Below, in pieces: positions 23,207-34,260 of a stretch of 64,000 nt of DNA. Positions within the stretch are counted from its first letter, which is position 1. Every line of letters starts with the position of its first letter. The position numbers were made by a program, and so were the translations under genes. Location of the stretch: NCBI RefSeq assembly GCF_026914185.1, contig NC_070563.1, forward strand, positions 6,159,001 to 6,223,000, given 5' to 3'. Source of the DNA: Puccinia triticina. Its lineage: Eukaryota; Basidiomycota; Pucciniomycetes; Pucciniales; Pucciniaceae. The notes under the pieces were generated by a model. It saw only the letters and a list, made by a program, of their open reading frames with translations, was not told the DNA's origin and did not search any database.

Positions 23207-25666
23207 TCAATAGTAATCAGAATCGACATCCGAGTCGGGGTCATCGGCGTGATCATCGACGTCAAGATCGCTCTGAGACTCGTCATCGTCGGACGACCTG
23301 TGAATGGACGCATCACTGGAAGACCGGTGGATCGACCCGTCACCGCGATCCTCATCATCGACGTCGTCGTCTGATTTTCCCGAGTCGACGCTGCTCTGCG
23401 AGACGTGATCATCGGTATGGAAATGGGAGCCGTCGTTGCTCGCCGCAAGCGTGGAGGGTGTTGGAGGGCGGAGGCTTCCGGGTTCGGACTGGTTGCTGGA
23501 GTATCCGTCATCGTCGTCGTCCGAAGAGATGATGCGACCGTGCGCGACGGCGAGGCCGGTACGGTAGACGGGACGACGGGCGGGAGAGCGACGGTCTTCA
23601 TCGGTGGTGCTTGCCTGTGACCGGTCGTCGCGGTGGTTCGAGGGGGAATAGTGGGGCCGGCTGGAGTGGGGGGATGAGGACGAGATCTCGGCAATCGATG
23701 CAGCTCGACGAGGCTGTTCCTCGGCCACCCGTCGACGCGCCGTTGCACTCGGCTGGGCCTCCACCTCCACGTCACTGTCACTCTCCGCATACACCTGTGG
23801 TCGTCGCCGGACCACTTGCACGTCCGAGCTGTCATCGCTCTCGCCAAGTTGACTCACCATTCGCGCCATCGAATCTCCATCGTCCGACCCCGATTCTACC
23901 GGAAACGGCCGCCCTATCGGGCGGCTCCAGAAATACGCCGCGCGATCATCCATCTCTTCATCTTCATCTTCATCTTCTCCTGAACGCTCTTCATCTCCTT
24001 CTACGGTTTCACCTTCTTCTGATTCATAGTTTGTGCCCATGTCTTCACTTTCCAAATGCGCATGGTAGCTTTCGTCATCGGAATCATCAGTGTCTAATGA
24101 AGCATATCTAGTCCCACTTGTAAAAATAAAAATCGGTACACGAGAAAACTGTTAGATTGTAGTCCTGTCTGATGGAAACGATTCTGGAGGGTTACTTACC
24201 ATCCTTCACAAAGGCCATTGTTGCCGATTTCCCAAGCACATCGACTGCATCGGCGGACGCCATCTTCAAGATCGACGACTACGTGGCGACGCTCAGCCGC
24301 GTCGCGTCTGACGTTATCAATAATGCGATCTTGATCGTTACCCGATTCGAAGAGTCGTCCCCATGTGAGATCTTTCTCGTCCCGGTGTTGTTCGACCAAG
24401 TTTCTGAACGAGCCTGTCGGACACGATGAGGATGGAACAGGAGTGCCAGTCGTCTTGAGTTTTTCGGCGGCTTCCTTGACTGCATACAATAGCATCGGTC
24501 GCCGGATCACTGCTGCTCTACATTGCGGACAAATCAGGTTTTTCCTGCGTCTGTGCATGGAGACCGGTCGTAGGGTTGCTGGGTTGGCGTTGCGTCCGGG
24601 GCCAGGTTCATTCATCAAGCCGACCAGATTAGCCTGGTTAGGACGATTAGTGCCGTTTGTTGTTCCTCGGTCTAAGGGGAAAAAGCGCGGAAAGAATGAG
24701 AGGGAGGATCAAGAGAATCTTTGGAGAGGCTGTTTAAAACTTACTTGCAGGTTCGATTCGATTCAATTGGAAGTGGTCAAATTCTGAATCGCTTGAATTG
24801 CCATCAGTCTGTCTTGGGCCTGCACGCTGGTTGCCGAGTCGGATTATATCATCATCATTATCATCATCCATCTCGTGTATATCGGAGTGCATATCAGAGT
24901 CATAGTGGTCAGATAAGGGATCCGTTCTATGAAACCAAGCGTACAGATCTTTGTGACAAAAGATGTGTCTGCATTTTTCAAATCCGATTCCAGATTATCA
25001 TCAGCGAGTGAGTCTGCAAGTTAGATAGAGTTTTTTTTTTGTTGCTGTTCTACGTACCCACAAAGAAGGGCGTATGGAGAGTCAAGGACTTCGAGGCAGA
25101 TGTTACACGAAAGACTGGATTTGATTGAATCGATTAGGCTGGCTTGATTCTCGACAACCTAGATCGATAAGCGAGTTGAAAGAGATTAGGGGTGACTGGC
25201 TGGGTGAGTTGAAAGAAGGATCTCTTACGTCTTTGTATGCCGAGGCGGTTTTATTGATGGTGTCGATCTGGTCTTTCAAGTTCTTGATCTGCTGCTGGAG
25301 ATCTGAAGCAGATGGAGTGACGGTTTGATGGTTGAGAAGATTGGAGGGGTTTGGTTGGTCATCCTGAGTGTTTGTGGGGTTGACGGTTTGGTTGGAGGAA
25401 TCGGAAGACTGGGGTGATGAAGAAGAGGAAGGCGTGGTCGAGGTGGTGATGTTGGTTGTTGTGGTTGTCGGGGCTGTTTTCTGGGTGGACTCGAGTTTCT
25501 TGATCCTTGCGAGGGCAGCCTGAGCCATCTTCTGATTAAGTTGAGGGCGACCGTTGTTGTTCATGGTGGTCGAGTGGTTGCTGGTCTTGGCTCGCTTGCT
25601 GACTTGCTTCTGCTGCGTCTCCGTCTCTTCTGATTCGGCTGACCGTTGTCTTCGTTTCTCGGCCAT
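23207..25666 (-). CDS. RING-type E3 ubiquitin ligase-like protein with zinc ribbon and acidic tail
   Basis: Five exons join in phase: 25666-25229, 25158-25058, 24968-24745, 24671-24200, 24116-23207, giving 714 residues from the ATG at 25666. Residues 1-145 are basic then Thr/Ser/Asn-rich. A short coiled coil follows (LQQQIKNLKDQIDTINKTA). The RING reads CNIC, then CGHIFCHKD, then CPQC after an insertion of over 100 residues rich in Asp. The sixth metal ligand is Asp instead of Cys. A second zinc site has CSRC-x9-CEGC, split by an intron. The last 300 residues are Ser/Asp/Glu-rich. Such proteins transfer ubiquitin, probably in the nucleus given the charge pattern. The layout recalls Psh1-like ligases, but that is a guess. 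Confidence 0.8.
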
Positions 25667-26070
25667 CCAGAAGGCCTTGCTGTTTCCGTTCTTCTCCTCT
25701 TCTGGCTGGTTGTATGTAAATATGTGTCTTCGCTATTTTGTTCTGGTTTGGTGCTGAAGTGGTCAACAGTCCCTGCCCCTTGGTCTTCCCTTTTTGGAGC
25801 TTGTTGACCACCCCCCGAGTCTCAGCGGGGGACTCGAGCGGGGCCTGGACCAAGGACAAGAGCCACGCCAGTGCCACAGTGCTCCTTCCCCCTGCCTTTC
25901 CTCCGGCAAATCCTCAGACAACGAGGTAAGTTGGGCTCGACATGTATCCGTTCGGTAGCCAAACGGTCAGGAAGCATCCTAGCGCCTAATCACCTCTCAT
26001 CACGTACCAACTCGAGTTCAAGTCGCATGCGAGCCAATCCGTCTTCAGAAGTGAAACGCCCAGACACATC
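25667..26070. promoter_or_regulatory. Shared divergent promoter region, RING gene and secreted protein gene
   Basis: 404 bp separate the two ATGs. The region is GC-rich in the middle, with a GACTCGAG palindrome-like element and CCCCCC runs near 25810. No TATA box was seen for either direction. Confidence 0.45.
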
Positions 26071-26514
26071 ATGAAAGTCACCGCCATCATGCACGCAATT
26101 CTGATAGCTGTTCTCGTCCTGTCAGCATCCGTCGCATCTGGTCGCCCACGCAAGAGTCCCATGATAACAAGCAGGCGACTGGTAGAGACGTGTCTATCTT
26201 GCAAGAACGAGGGCCGCACAACCTGGCTCGTGGAACCCCACAACGTCATCCCCCCGCAACCAGCATGGATCAAGTGTCCGGTGCCCGACTGCCGTTCTTA
26301 CCGCGCCCAAGACTACGTCCTTTGTACCAACTGCTTGCATGTCTACGGCAAAAACCGCACCGGCGAAGGCTATGTCCCAGGCAGTACGGAGGATGCCTGT
26401 TTTCACGAGACCTCCTACCAACTCACGCGTGTATTCTCTACTTGGCTATCGCCTTATCCTGCGGTGGCACCTCCTCCAAACCATGGGTATCCTGCATCAA
26501 GGAGTACTTCATGA
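26071..26514 (+). CDS. Small secreted cysteine-rich protein, candidate effector
   Basis: A 147-codon ORF starts at the ATG at 26071. The first 24 residues form a signal peptide (charged N-terminus, core ILIAVLVLSASVA, then cleavage near ASG/RP). The mature part has paired cysteines CLSC, CPVPDC and CTNC plus a late single Cys, a zinc-ribbon-like or disulfide pattern. No transmembrane segment follows, so the product should leave the cell. Rust fungi secrete many such proteins into hosts, which is the basis of the effector suggestion. The last 25 residues are low in complexity, and a 3' intron could alter the C-terminus. I do not recognise a family. Confidence 0.6.
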   Translation: MKVTAIMHAILIAVLVLSASVASGRPRKSPMITSRRLVETCLSCKNEGRTTWLVEPHNVIPPQPAWIKCPVPDCRSYRAQDYVLCTNCLHVYGKNRTGEGYVPGSTEDACFHETSYQLTRVFSTWLSPYPAVAPPPNHGYPASRSTS

Positions 26515-26780
26515 TAGAAACCCACCTAACTCTAGAACTAGAAGAGTTCCCCACATGTATCCAGCAACTCAAGCAATATGTCTAGAGTAGCAGCTACCAA
26601 AAAAACGGTTTTTTGGTTTCGTTTGGTTTTGTTTGTCACTTTCCTTCATGATAGATTCAAATCTTGTTTGCCTTGAAATATAACACACAACTAAGTTTTC
26701 ATGTGTGGAAATAATCATCAAAACAGAGCCAAAAACAACAGTACTCATGTGGATATTGATCAAAAAAATTAGTACAGTTG
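26515..26780. other. Intergenic, between secreted protein gene and element A
   Basis: AT-rich sequence with poly-A/T tracts and no ORF of note. Confidence 0.4.
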
Positions 26781-26835
26781 CACCAGGAAAAAAAAAATAG
26801 TCACTTGATGACAAGTGACATCATGCCAGCTCCAG

Positions 26836-26897
26836 CGGGCTACCCACCATCTACCCACCATCTACCCATCATCTACCCACCATCTACCCACCATCTA
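26836..26897. repeat. 11-bp tandem repeat (CCACCATCTAC), about 5 units
   Basis: Five near-perfect units lie just inside the left terminal repeat of element A. Confidence 0.9.
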
Positions 26898-26974
26898 ACC
26901 AGTTTAAGAATTTCCACAGGAGATCCTCAGTTTTTGCTGGGCACCACTGATCCCCATTTCTGGTCAGCTGATAC

Positions 26975-27660
26975 TCAGCTTTAGCTCCCAGCTTATGCTC
27001 AGCTTTGGTGCCCAGCTCATGCTCAGCTTTGTTGCCCAGATCAGAACCAGTCCTGGCCCAGCTTATTTTCAGCTTTATTCCAGTCATGGCTCAGCTTAGA
27101 CTCAGATTAGGACTATCATTGGCCCAGCCAATGCTCAGCTTTGGACCAGTATTGGCTCAGCTGATTTTCAGCTTTGGATAAATCTCGGCCCAGCAAATGC
27201 TCAGATTCCGAGTCTGACCACTCCTGTAACAGCTTATGCTCATCTGTGGACCAGCCTTGGCTCAGCTGATGCTCAGCTGTGGACCAACCTTGGCTAAGAC
27301 AATGCTCAGCTGTGGACCAGCCTTGGCTCAGCTGATGCTCAGCTGTGGACCAGCCTGGGCTCAGCTGATGCTCAGCTGTGGAACAGCCTTGGCTCAGGTG
27401 ATATTAATCTTTTGAATAGTCTCAAAAAATCTGATACTCAGCTTTGGAACAGCCTTGGCTCAGCCAATGCTCAGCTTTGTATGCTCAGATTTGGACCATT
27501 GTTGGCTAAGCTGATGCTCAGATTTGGAATATTCTTGGTCCAGCTGACACTTGGATTTGTTTCAGGCTTGGAATATCCAATGCTCAGCTGTGGCCCAGGC
27601 TCAGCTAATGCTCAGCTTTGGCCCAGGCTCAGTCAATGCCTACTGCTCAGCTTATGATGA
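26975..27660. repeat. Minisatellite of AGCTGATGCTCAGCTGTGG-type units inside element A
   Basis: Units of about 33 nt (core GATGCTCAGC, then TTGGCTCAGC) repeat for nearly 700 bp with gradual divergence; the central block at 27230-27400 is the most regular. Note the internal CTCAGC inversions. Confidence 0.9.
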
Positions 27661-27847
27661 GCATCAGCCGGTCCTGGTAAAAAATTAGGATCAGCTGACT
27701 GTGCCACATTGAGTGCTCTGGTGCAGTCCTGCAAGCTCTACAAGTGCTGGTGGAGCAGACTTGGGGCAGCGCTGGAGTAGCTCTGGAGCAGAAACCAAAG
27801 CTGCATCATGTCACTTGCCATCAAGTGACTATTTTTTTTTCCTGGTG

Positions 27848-28329
27848 TTGCCAGCCTATTTGAGAAATGAAACCCACCCCATTGATTTTTGAATTCATAT
27901 GATAGGGGTTGCACTTGCACTTCATCTTTTTGACCTGGCTGGGAAGTAAGGCCCTGCTGTGCTGTGCTGAGTGCTACTTTCCACAGAAAAGTATACTAAC
28001 TTAAAAAAGTGTGTCTCTTTGTGGAGAGAGGCCTCCAAAGGATTGATTTATACACTGCATGCCAGCACTACTCATTTTTCATTTTTCATTTTCACTTTTT
28101 TATGCCATTGCTTTCAGCTCCTCTTCTGCTCATAAAAAGAAGAAAAATGACCACTGTTCAAGTCCGTGGGAGACTAAGCTTTGGCAGGCTTGTAGATGAG
28201 AAACATTTGGTCATGTGATACTGAAGAAGAAAAAAAAGGTTATGTGAATCACATTTTATAGTTATTCTAAAATAATTCCCTGACAAATGCAAAAAAGAGT
28301 ACACAGGGTGTATACCTGGATACCATACA
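27848..28329. other. Gene-free stretch right of element A
   Basis: Nothing recognisable apart from AT-rich sequence. Confidence 0.35.
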
Positions 28330-28427
28330 AGTCCCTCCTTTGGAGGCTTGCTTTGCAAAGGGATCCTTGTGTCAGCCAGGCTGTACCAGGCCCTTCAAAG
28401 ATGGGATTATGTAAGTTAGCAAAGTGC
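28330..28427. repeat. AAGTCCCTCC-family hairpin, member 3
   Basis: It starts ACAAGTCCCTCC, contains CAGGCTGTACCAGG as in member 2, and ends TTATGTAAGTTAG. Confidence 0.65.
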
Positions 28428-28451
28428 AGTGGTTTCAGAATTTTGTAGAGG

Positions 28452-28847
28452 CAACACTGGGTCGATACGATTCAATACAATATTGGGCCAAACTTTGTAT
28501 TGAGTCAATCCCCGTTACCTAATTGGACCGTTACCGTTATCAGTAACAAGTTTTTTTGCGCGCTGCGCGTATCAAAAGGTTATACCATTACTGTTATGGT
28601 AACACAGATAACGTGGTAACGGCAGTATTAGAGCAAGAAAAAGGCTAAAAGAGCCAAAAGAATCTTGATACCGCGGCAATATTGACTTCATATCAGTGGC
28701 AATATTGTAACGGCTTGAAAAAAATCCAAAATTCAAACTGAATGTTGGTAACGCGCTGCCGTTACTGGTAATGGTAACAATAACACACCAAAAATTGACA
28801 CAATATCAATATGTTACCGTTACTGGTATCTTATTGACCCAGTGTTG
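28452..28847. mobile_element. 396-bp MITE with 7-bp flanking duplication
   Basis: The ends CAACACTGGGTC and GACCCAGTGTTG are inverted repeats of 12-16 bp. GTAGAGG occurs exactly at 28445-28451 and 28848-28854. The interior repeats GTTACCGTTAC-like words on both strands. The duplication length is nearest that of hAT elements (8 bp), but the class is not proven. Confidence 0.75.
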
Positions 28848-28960
28848 GTAGAGGAAGAAGGTTTCCTTGCATCTTTTCAGCATGAAGACATACAATCCTT
28901 GCAATCAGACACAGAACTTGACTGTTAAGCTTAAATCTTTACACTGTTTAAAGAAAGGGT

Positions 28961-30757
28961 CTTGATTAATCAACTACCTAAAATTTGATTTCTGACTACC
29001 AAATGTGGTTTACGTGGGGAGGACCGCTCCCCACTGTTGCACCTGGGTCGTGTGGACCAAAAATTGACCCAGGTGAATTTTAGTAGTCAGAATTCAAAAT
29101 TGAAACTACAGAAAGGTAGTCAGATATGCAACTTTTGCAAAAATGGTAAAAATTAAAAAAATTCATTGAACCAAAGTGCCTATGGCTTTGGTGGTGTTCC
29201 TTAGCAGGACACCTGCCAAAATGAGTGTACAGTAGCACACCCCATGCCTGAGCTGTAATAATGCCATGAAGATACCCACGTGCTCTTCAGAGGGTTTTAT
29301 ACCCTCTGTAAGACTTTGGTGTGGCTTGGGTGCCGCTGTGAGAGCTCCTTTGGGACGGGTGGCAGTTCTGCAAGGGGGAAATACCAGTAATAGTATTTCA
29401 AATATGTAAGAAGCTATTACAACTGTTACGGGTGGTTTGAAAGACCTGCCCCTCTATGATACTACACAAGAGCTTTCACAACAAATTTATTTATTGTTGT
29501 GGCAAACTAATGAAAGAGAAAACTATGTGCAGCAGTCTCTTATCAGACCTAGATCAAACTTGAATTGAGCAGAAAGTGGATTTTGTAAGGGAAATGGAGT
29601 TAAAGTGGTTTACAGCAGCCTTGAGTCAGATAATGGAAATGAGTCTTAACATAAGATATGTTTTATATGGTTTTATATGTTTGTGATATGAAAGTGAAGA
29701 TAAACTGATACAAGACTTCTGAGAGAACTGATGTTATATGTGAACTATTCAAAGTGTTGTTGCCCTCTTCCTTAACCTTCAGTTAAGAGCACAATGGGTT
29801 AAGATCACTTTGACTTGTTAAGAGCACAAGTGGGTGATGCTTGCTACTTGACTACTTAGAACTGCTCTGAGGAATGAAAGATGTTGATGGGCAACTTGAT
29901 TGAGATCACACTGCTGGATTTATGTGGATGTGACTTGTAACTCTGAGTGAGATGTGTGTTCTGGTTAGGATTGCCTGAGTGGCATGCTGAAACTGAGGAG
30001 GGAAAACCTCCTCCTTTTATAGTAAAATGTGAGGGATTTTTGCTGGTGGGGATCCTTGTGAGGGATTTTTGCTGGTGTGACCACCATACAGGTTTCCATG
30101 TGGTGATGGTATCCACGTGGTTGTGGTGGTGGTGCCCATATGGTGTCCACGTGGTTGTGGTGGTGGTGTCCGTGGAGCCTAAACAATTATGGAGGTCTCC
30201 ACAGGTGGAACAATGTCGTGGTGTGTGGGTGGAGCCAAACAACAATCATGGAGTTGTCCACAGGTGGAACCATGCCATGGGCAGAGCCAAACCACGCCAC
30301 TACATACACTATAAATATGCCCTTGAGTATAATTCTATACTATGTACTATCAAAATATCTCTACAGTATGTAATTATGCTTATGAACACAGTATAATACT
30401 AGTAACTTTTGACTGAGTGCAGCTAGCCTAGTGGTTCCAGTGAGTGACTAGGGGTTAAATGACCTGTAGAATTCAATTATGCAATAATACATTTAGAAAT
30501 ATGTCTCCTTCTCAATAGTAAACTGTGACTTTATGTGATTTGATACTTGAAACACATTTGGCACACCACACCGCAGTGAGGAGTTTGGATTTTTTTTAAT
30601 TTTGCCATTTTTGCAAAAATTACACATCCAACTAAGAAATTGCACCCGGGTAAATTTTTGGTCCGCGTGACCCGGGAGTAACATTTGGGAGCGTTCCTCC
30701 CAATGTAAACCGTGTTTGGTAGTTGGAAATCAAATTTTAGGTAGTCAATTAATCAAG
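28961..30757. mobile_element. 1.8-kb element with ~200-bp terminal inverted repeats
   Basis: CTTGATTAAT and ATTAATCAAG are the outer tips. The left 205 bp pairs with the right 170 bp across ACTACCTAAAATTTGATTT, GACCAAAAATT and TTTTTGCAAAAATGG. No transposase is visible. The interior contains GTGGTTGTGGTGGTGGTG repeats (30090-30180), a 30-bp direct repeat around GAGGGATTTTTGCTGGTG at 30029-30080, and a CCTTTTATAGTA TATA-like site near 30013. The target duplication could not be identified. Confidence 0.7.
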
Positions 30758-30800
30758 AACCTAAGGAAATGCCACACACTGGCCAATAATCAATAATCTC

Positions 30801-31734
30801 TGTCAGCCTTAGAGTCAATGCAGTTGACCTAAAACTGCCTTTTATCTCCATTTTATACCTAAATGTGTTTATATCTTTTTAACCTTAAGAATTGATGTTG
30901 TTTTGACTTCAGATTCTGATTTCCCATGCAATTTTGCCCATAGTGTCCACTGATCACTTTCCAATATCTCTGCTCCTTCATAGAGTTTGTGGTTTGTGGC
31001 ACATATGCGCAGCAGCGCTGTGTAGGCGCGCCTGAGTGCTCCAAACCACATGAACATGTGTGATTATGTCATCCAACTTTGAAAATTTTCCAAGTCAGGA
31101 TCCCCCATGCAGCTGGAGGATACACAGACTTCAGACACCCAGAACAACACCCCCAGATAGCCCAGGATCACCACCAAAGAGGATACCACGCTCCCAGTAT
31201 ACCTACTGTCACAGGCGCCTAGGATATTGACAGTAAGTATCAGTCTTTCACTGAACTTTGTCCATCTCAGAGGTAAAACTCTGTGTCTCTTGATTGCTCT
31301 CTCTTTTTGCTTGCTTTTGCCCAATCTTTGATCACAGGTCTGCACCTATCTTGACATCATCAACCAAAGGATTCTGCTGCATCACATCCTTCTTTTTCTG
31401 TGTTTTTTGTAAGAAACAAACTACATAGGTTTCCCTTTAAAGAACCTTGACTATCCAGAGGGAAGTCTAAAAAATTGTGGCTGGATTAAACTTGTCTAAT
31501 CCAGGAGCCCTCCACATTTCTTTGGGGAGAGGAGGTTGTTGCACTCTCTAGCACAGCTTGGCAGCACTCCCTTAAGAAGGTAGCATTGCCAGTGGAAGTT
31601 AGTACCCACCAGAATAACCTTGAATATCTGCCAATCTTGAATCTGCTCAGTTTCTCTCTCTCTCTAATATCTGTACTTTCTTTATCCCAAGAAATCCAAA
31701 TATTGCCTCCCTTTTTTCTTGTGTCCTGCTGTCA
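30801..31734 (+). repeat. LTR-like repeat, family 1, plus orientation
   Basis: It runs from TGTCAGCC to CTGCTGTCA and matches the reverse complement of 34261-35073 along its length, with diverged middle parts. TG...CA ends and about 0.8-0.9 kb length fit a solo LTR. No 5-bp flanking duplication is seen, so it may be an old recombinant. Confidence 0.65.
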
Positions 31735-31849
31735 CTATAGAGACTTGGGCTCAAAATCTCAGTGATTAGACAGTTATTATTTCCAGCTCTATCTCCTTCA
31801 AAGAATTTTTTTATCTTTCTTGTCCCAAATTTAATGATTTACCATTATA

Positions 31850-32172
31850 GCAATTGTGAGCCAGCTACGCTAACCATAGCTGTGTGGCATAGTGTAGCGG
31901 AATTCAGCTAACTTGTAGCATAGTGTTAGCCCAATTAAGCAGAATTTTTGCTAACACTACATGCACATGGTGCAAAAAGCACCCACTATGCTGTGTCACA
32001 GCGCTTTTTAGTGTTTCTTTGTTTTTTTATACTTTTTTCACTTTTTTGGCGCTAAAAGCGCTATAGCGTAGTGGCAAACTAATACTACAGCAAGAAAGGG
32101 CCACATTTAGCGCTGCTATGCTATTGCTAAAGGGCCCTCTAGCATAAGTGTAGCTTAGCGGCCCACTGTTGA
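31850..32172. repeat. MITE-like repeat rich in GCTA/TAGC words
   Basis: CAATTGTGAGCC on the left pairs with GGCCCACTGTTG on the right. The sequence between is full of AGCGCT and TAGTGTAGC words. A diverged relative probably lies at 32390-32590. No clean target duplication. Confidence 0.5.
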
Positions 32173-32679
32173 TTGTATTACTGTTTCCACTCTCATGTGT
32201 ATCTATTTTTTTCTTTACTCTAGTGGTTTTCTTGCAGTTTTATCGCTAAAAATACTGCACAGGTTCCTTAAGTAAATAAACTTAGATATAAAGCTCAAAA
32301 TAGTGATATAGTATTAAGTAAAATTGCATATCATCTAGCCTCTGAAAATTTGTAATGGTGGGTCAGCTCTACTATTATTAGAAATTGCACAGTGTAGTGT
32401 AATAAAGCTAAATCTAATGATATTTTCTGTTAGCTGTTAGAACCTTATGCTAGTGCTAATGGGGGAAGACATGGAACCACACACACTATGCTATGTCATG
32501 CCACATTTTACTGTGGTTTTCCACTAAAAGCAGCATAAAATCATGTAGTGTTAGTGTAGTGCTAGGAAAAAGCTTGCTAGCGGTATGGCTGATGCAGACT
32601 ATACATAATAAGGGCGGCTACACCAGTGCAAGTGGGGTGTTGTAGAATAAAAGTATGATATCCTAATAGTATGAACCTC

Positions 32680-32784
32680 CACTGTGAAAAAAAAACTCAA
32701 GAAACTGCTGCCAGTTGACATGCAATATTACAAAGGTGCCTTTGTAATATTGCATGTAAACAGTCTTGAGTTTTTTTCACAGTG
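32680..32784. mobile_element. 105-bp foldback MITE D, CACTA-like (TSD CTC)
   Basis: The whole element is one hairpin: CACTGTGAAAAAA... pairs with ...TTTTTTCACAGTG and the stem continues to the centre (AAAGGTGCCTTT). CTC flanks it exactly at 32677-32679 and 32785-32787. Its arm shares the order CACTG, GAAAAA, ACTC, AGAAACTGCT, CAGTTGA, ATGCA with element B's terminal repeat, so it derives from the same family. Confidence 0.85.
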
Positions 32785-33369
32785 CTCTGTGCTCTTCTTG
32801 AAGATTATTACCAGGCTGAATTATTTATGACTATTTCTCCTGTTGCTACATCACACTAATCTTCAGCGCTCTGCAGTTAGCCTGATCTTTCATATAACAA
32901 ACAGCATAACAGGAACAATATCTCCACTCTGCAATAAGTTTTCTAAGATATAAATATGACTTCTTCTCTCCCTGTAATAGTACTGCAATGATAGTAGTAA
33001 ATTAATTAGTGAGTAAGTAAGAGGGAAAAGAAGAATTTGCAATCCCCAATATCCCCCATACATCTCTGTGCCCACCTAGCTCTGCTCCCACACTATCCCT
33101 TGCCTAAACTTCCACATGCTTTGCTCCTAGCCTGACACCCCTCAAAAAATTGATCCCCTACATCATCTGTCTAGCCTCCAACACTTGGTATCTCACCAGC
33201 GCCTCTGCCCCAGCCGGACCCTGGAAATCCCCTAAATTGGTTTATAATGGATACATGGGTCGCTTAAAAGACACTTTAACTCAGAATTAACCATTCAATT
33301 GGAATAAATCCAACATTGGTACATCCAGTACATTAGAGATCACCAAGTGGACCTGGTTAACCGCGGTGG
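32785..33369. other. Gene-free stretch
   Basis: No ORF or repeat that I can support. Confidence 0.35.
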
Positions 33370-33720
33370 GTGTGGGTACCTGTGGTGATTTTGGACATAT
33401 TCAGATACCCAGACTTGGACCCGGGTACCAGTGGTACCTGTGGCGGGTATCACGGGTACCTGCCACTAGTGGGTTCCAAAACTGATCCAAGGGCCTGGTC
33501 ACTCTGTGATAGTGGTTGGGTCTACACCATCACCAATATTATTGCTATAAACAGCATTTGGAGGACTAAAACGGGTGGCAGGGCCCTCCAGGAGCAATTG
33601 GGGGGGGCAAAAGGTTGTCTGGAGACAAACTTTTGCGCTGCCTTTTTGCCAAAAGTAACATACCCGGACCTGCCCGCGGGTGGCGGGTACCCACGGGCAA
33701 TCTCAGCTGTACATTTCTTC
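33370..33720. repeat. CGGGTACC-type dispersed repeat, second locus
   Basis: GGGTACC, GGCGGGTA and TTTTGCCAAAAGT words match those at 15136-15480. ORFs here are repeat translations. Confidence 0.5.
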
Positions 33721-33799
33721 ATTAATGGTTAGGGTTCCAATCCGTGCCCTCCAGTTTGGATCTGAGGTGTCCCAAGCCCGAACCGGAGGTATCCTTGGA

Positions 33800-34260
33800 T
33801 CAGGTTGGGTCACAACGGGTAATTGGGTCAAATATTTCTGTGAGAAAAATGGCCTCACCAAGCAATACGACCTATCCAAATATGAATGGTTCAAAGTGAA
33901 ACAGCTCTGTCAGTTTTTTGAATCACTCAATACGACTACCAATGCTGTAACAGGCAAACAGCAAGCTACCCTTTCCCACTTACATATGGCTCATTGAGAG
34001 AATTCACGCGGTATGCTCTGTTTGTAATCTGAAAATATCTTGGTCCATGTACATAACCAGATTCTGATTCCTGTTTACTTTTTCAGGTTAATGATGACTG
34101 TTGTGCCACTGAATTGATTCCAGCAGCTTGGGTGATGACAGAAAAACTCAAGGAGTACCTCAATGTTGCTATGAACAAGCCAATTTACATTTGTGCAATG
34201 TTACTAGACCCCCGAATCAAAGCAACTCATCTCACCGCATGTGAGCCTGTGTCTCTTATG
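33800..34260 (+). pseudogene. hAT-type transposase remnant
   Basis: The translated stretch LCQFFESLNTTTNAVTGKQ and then, after an intron-like gap or decayed segment (34010-34086), AAWVMTEKLKEYLN and MLLDPRIKAT match the order of hAT transposase: the helix before the C-terminal dimerisation region, then the LDPR-K motif. An in-frame TGA lies after MAH at about 33995, and the C-terminus is cut off by the LTR-like repeat at 34261. Only a fragment remains; it cannot be functional. Confidence 0.65.

Larger units (their letters stand above)
26781..27847. mobile_element. CACTA-like non-autonomous element A (1067 bp, TSD TTG)
   Basis: The ends read CACCAGGAAAAAA with a following TAGTCACTTGATG and their complements, about 46 bp with few mismatches. 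TTG flanks it exactly at 26778-26780 and 27848-27850. It has no coding capacity; the body is two tandem arrays. Its CACCAGG tip is shared with element C at 36848-40025. Confidence 0.85.

Noticed and set aside
22903..23847. 314-codon minus-strand ORF overlapping the RING gene tail
   Set aside because: It lies in another frame of the Ser/Asp-rich last exon and is Arg/Thr-rich as expected of a shadow frame. The exon read in the 23207 frame joins in phase with four upstream exons.
28452..28847. Reading the 28.45 kb MITE as a CACTA element from CACTGGGTC
   Set aside because: The 3-bp flanks would be CAA and TTG, which are not direct repeats. The ends starting CAAC give a perfect 7-bp duplication instead.
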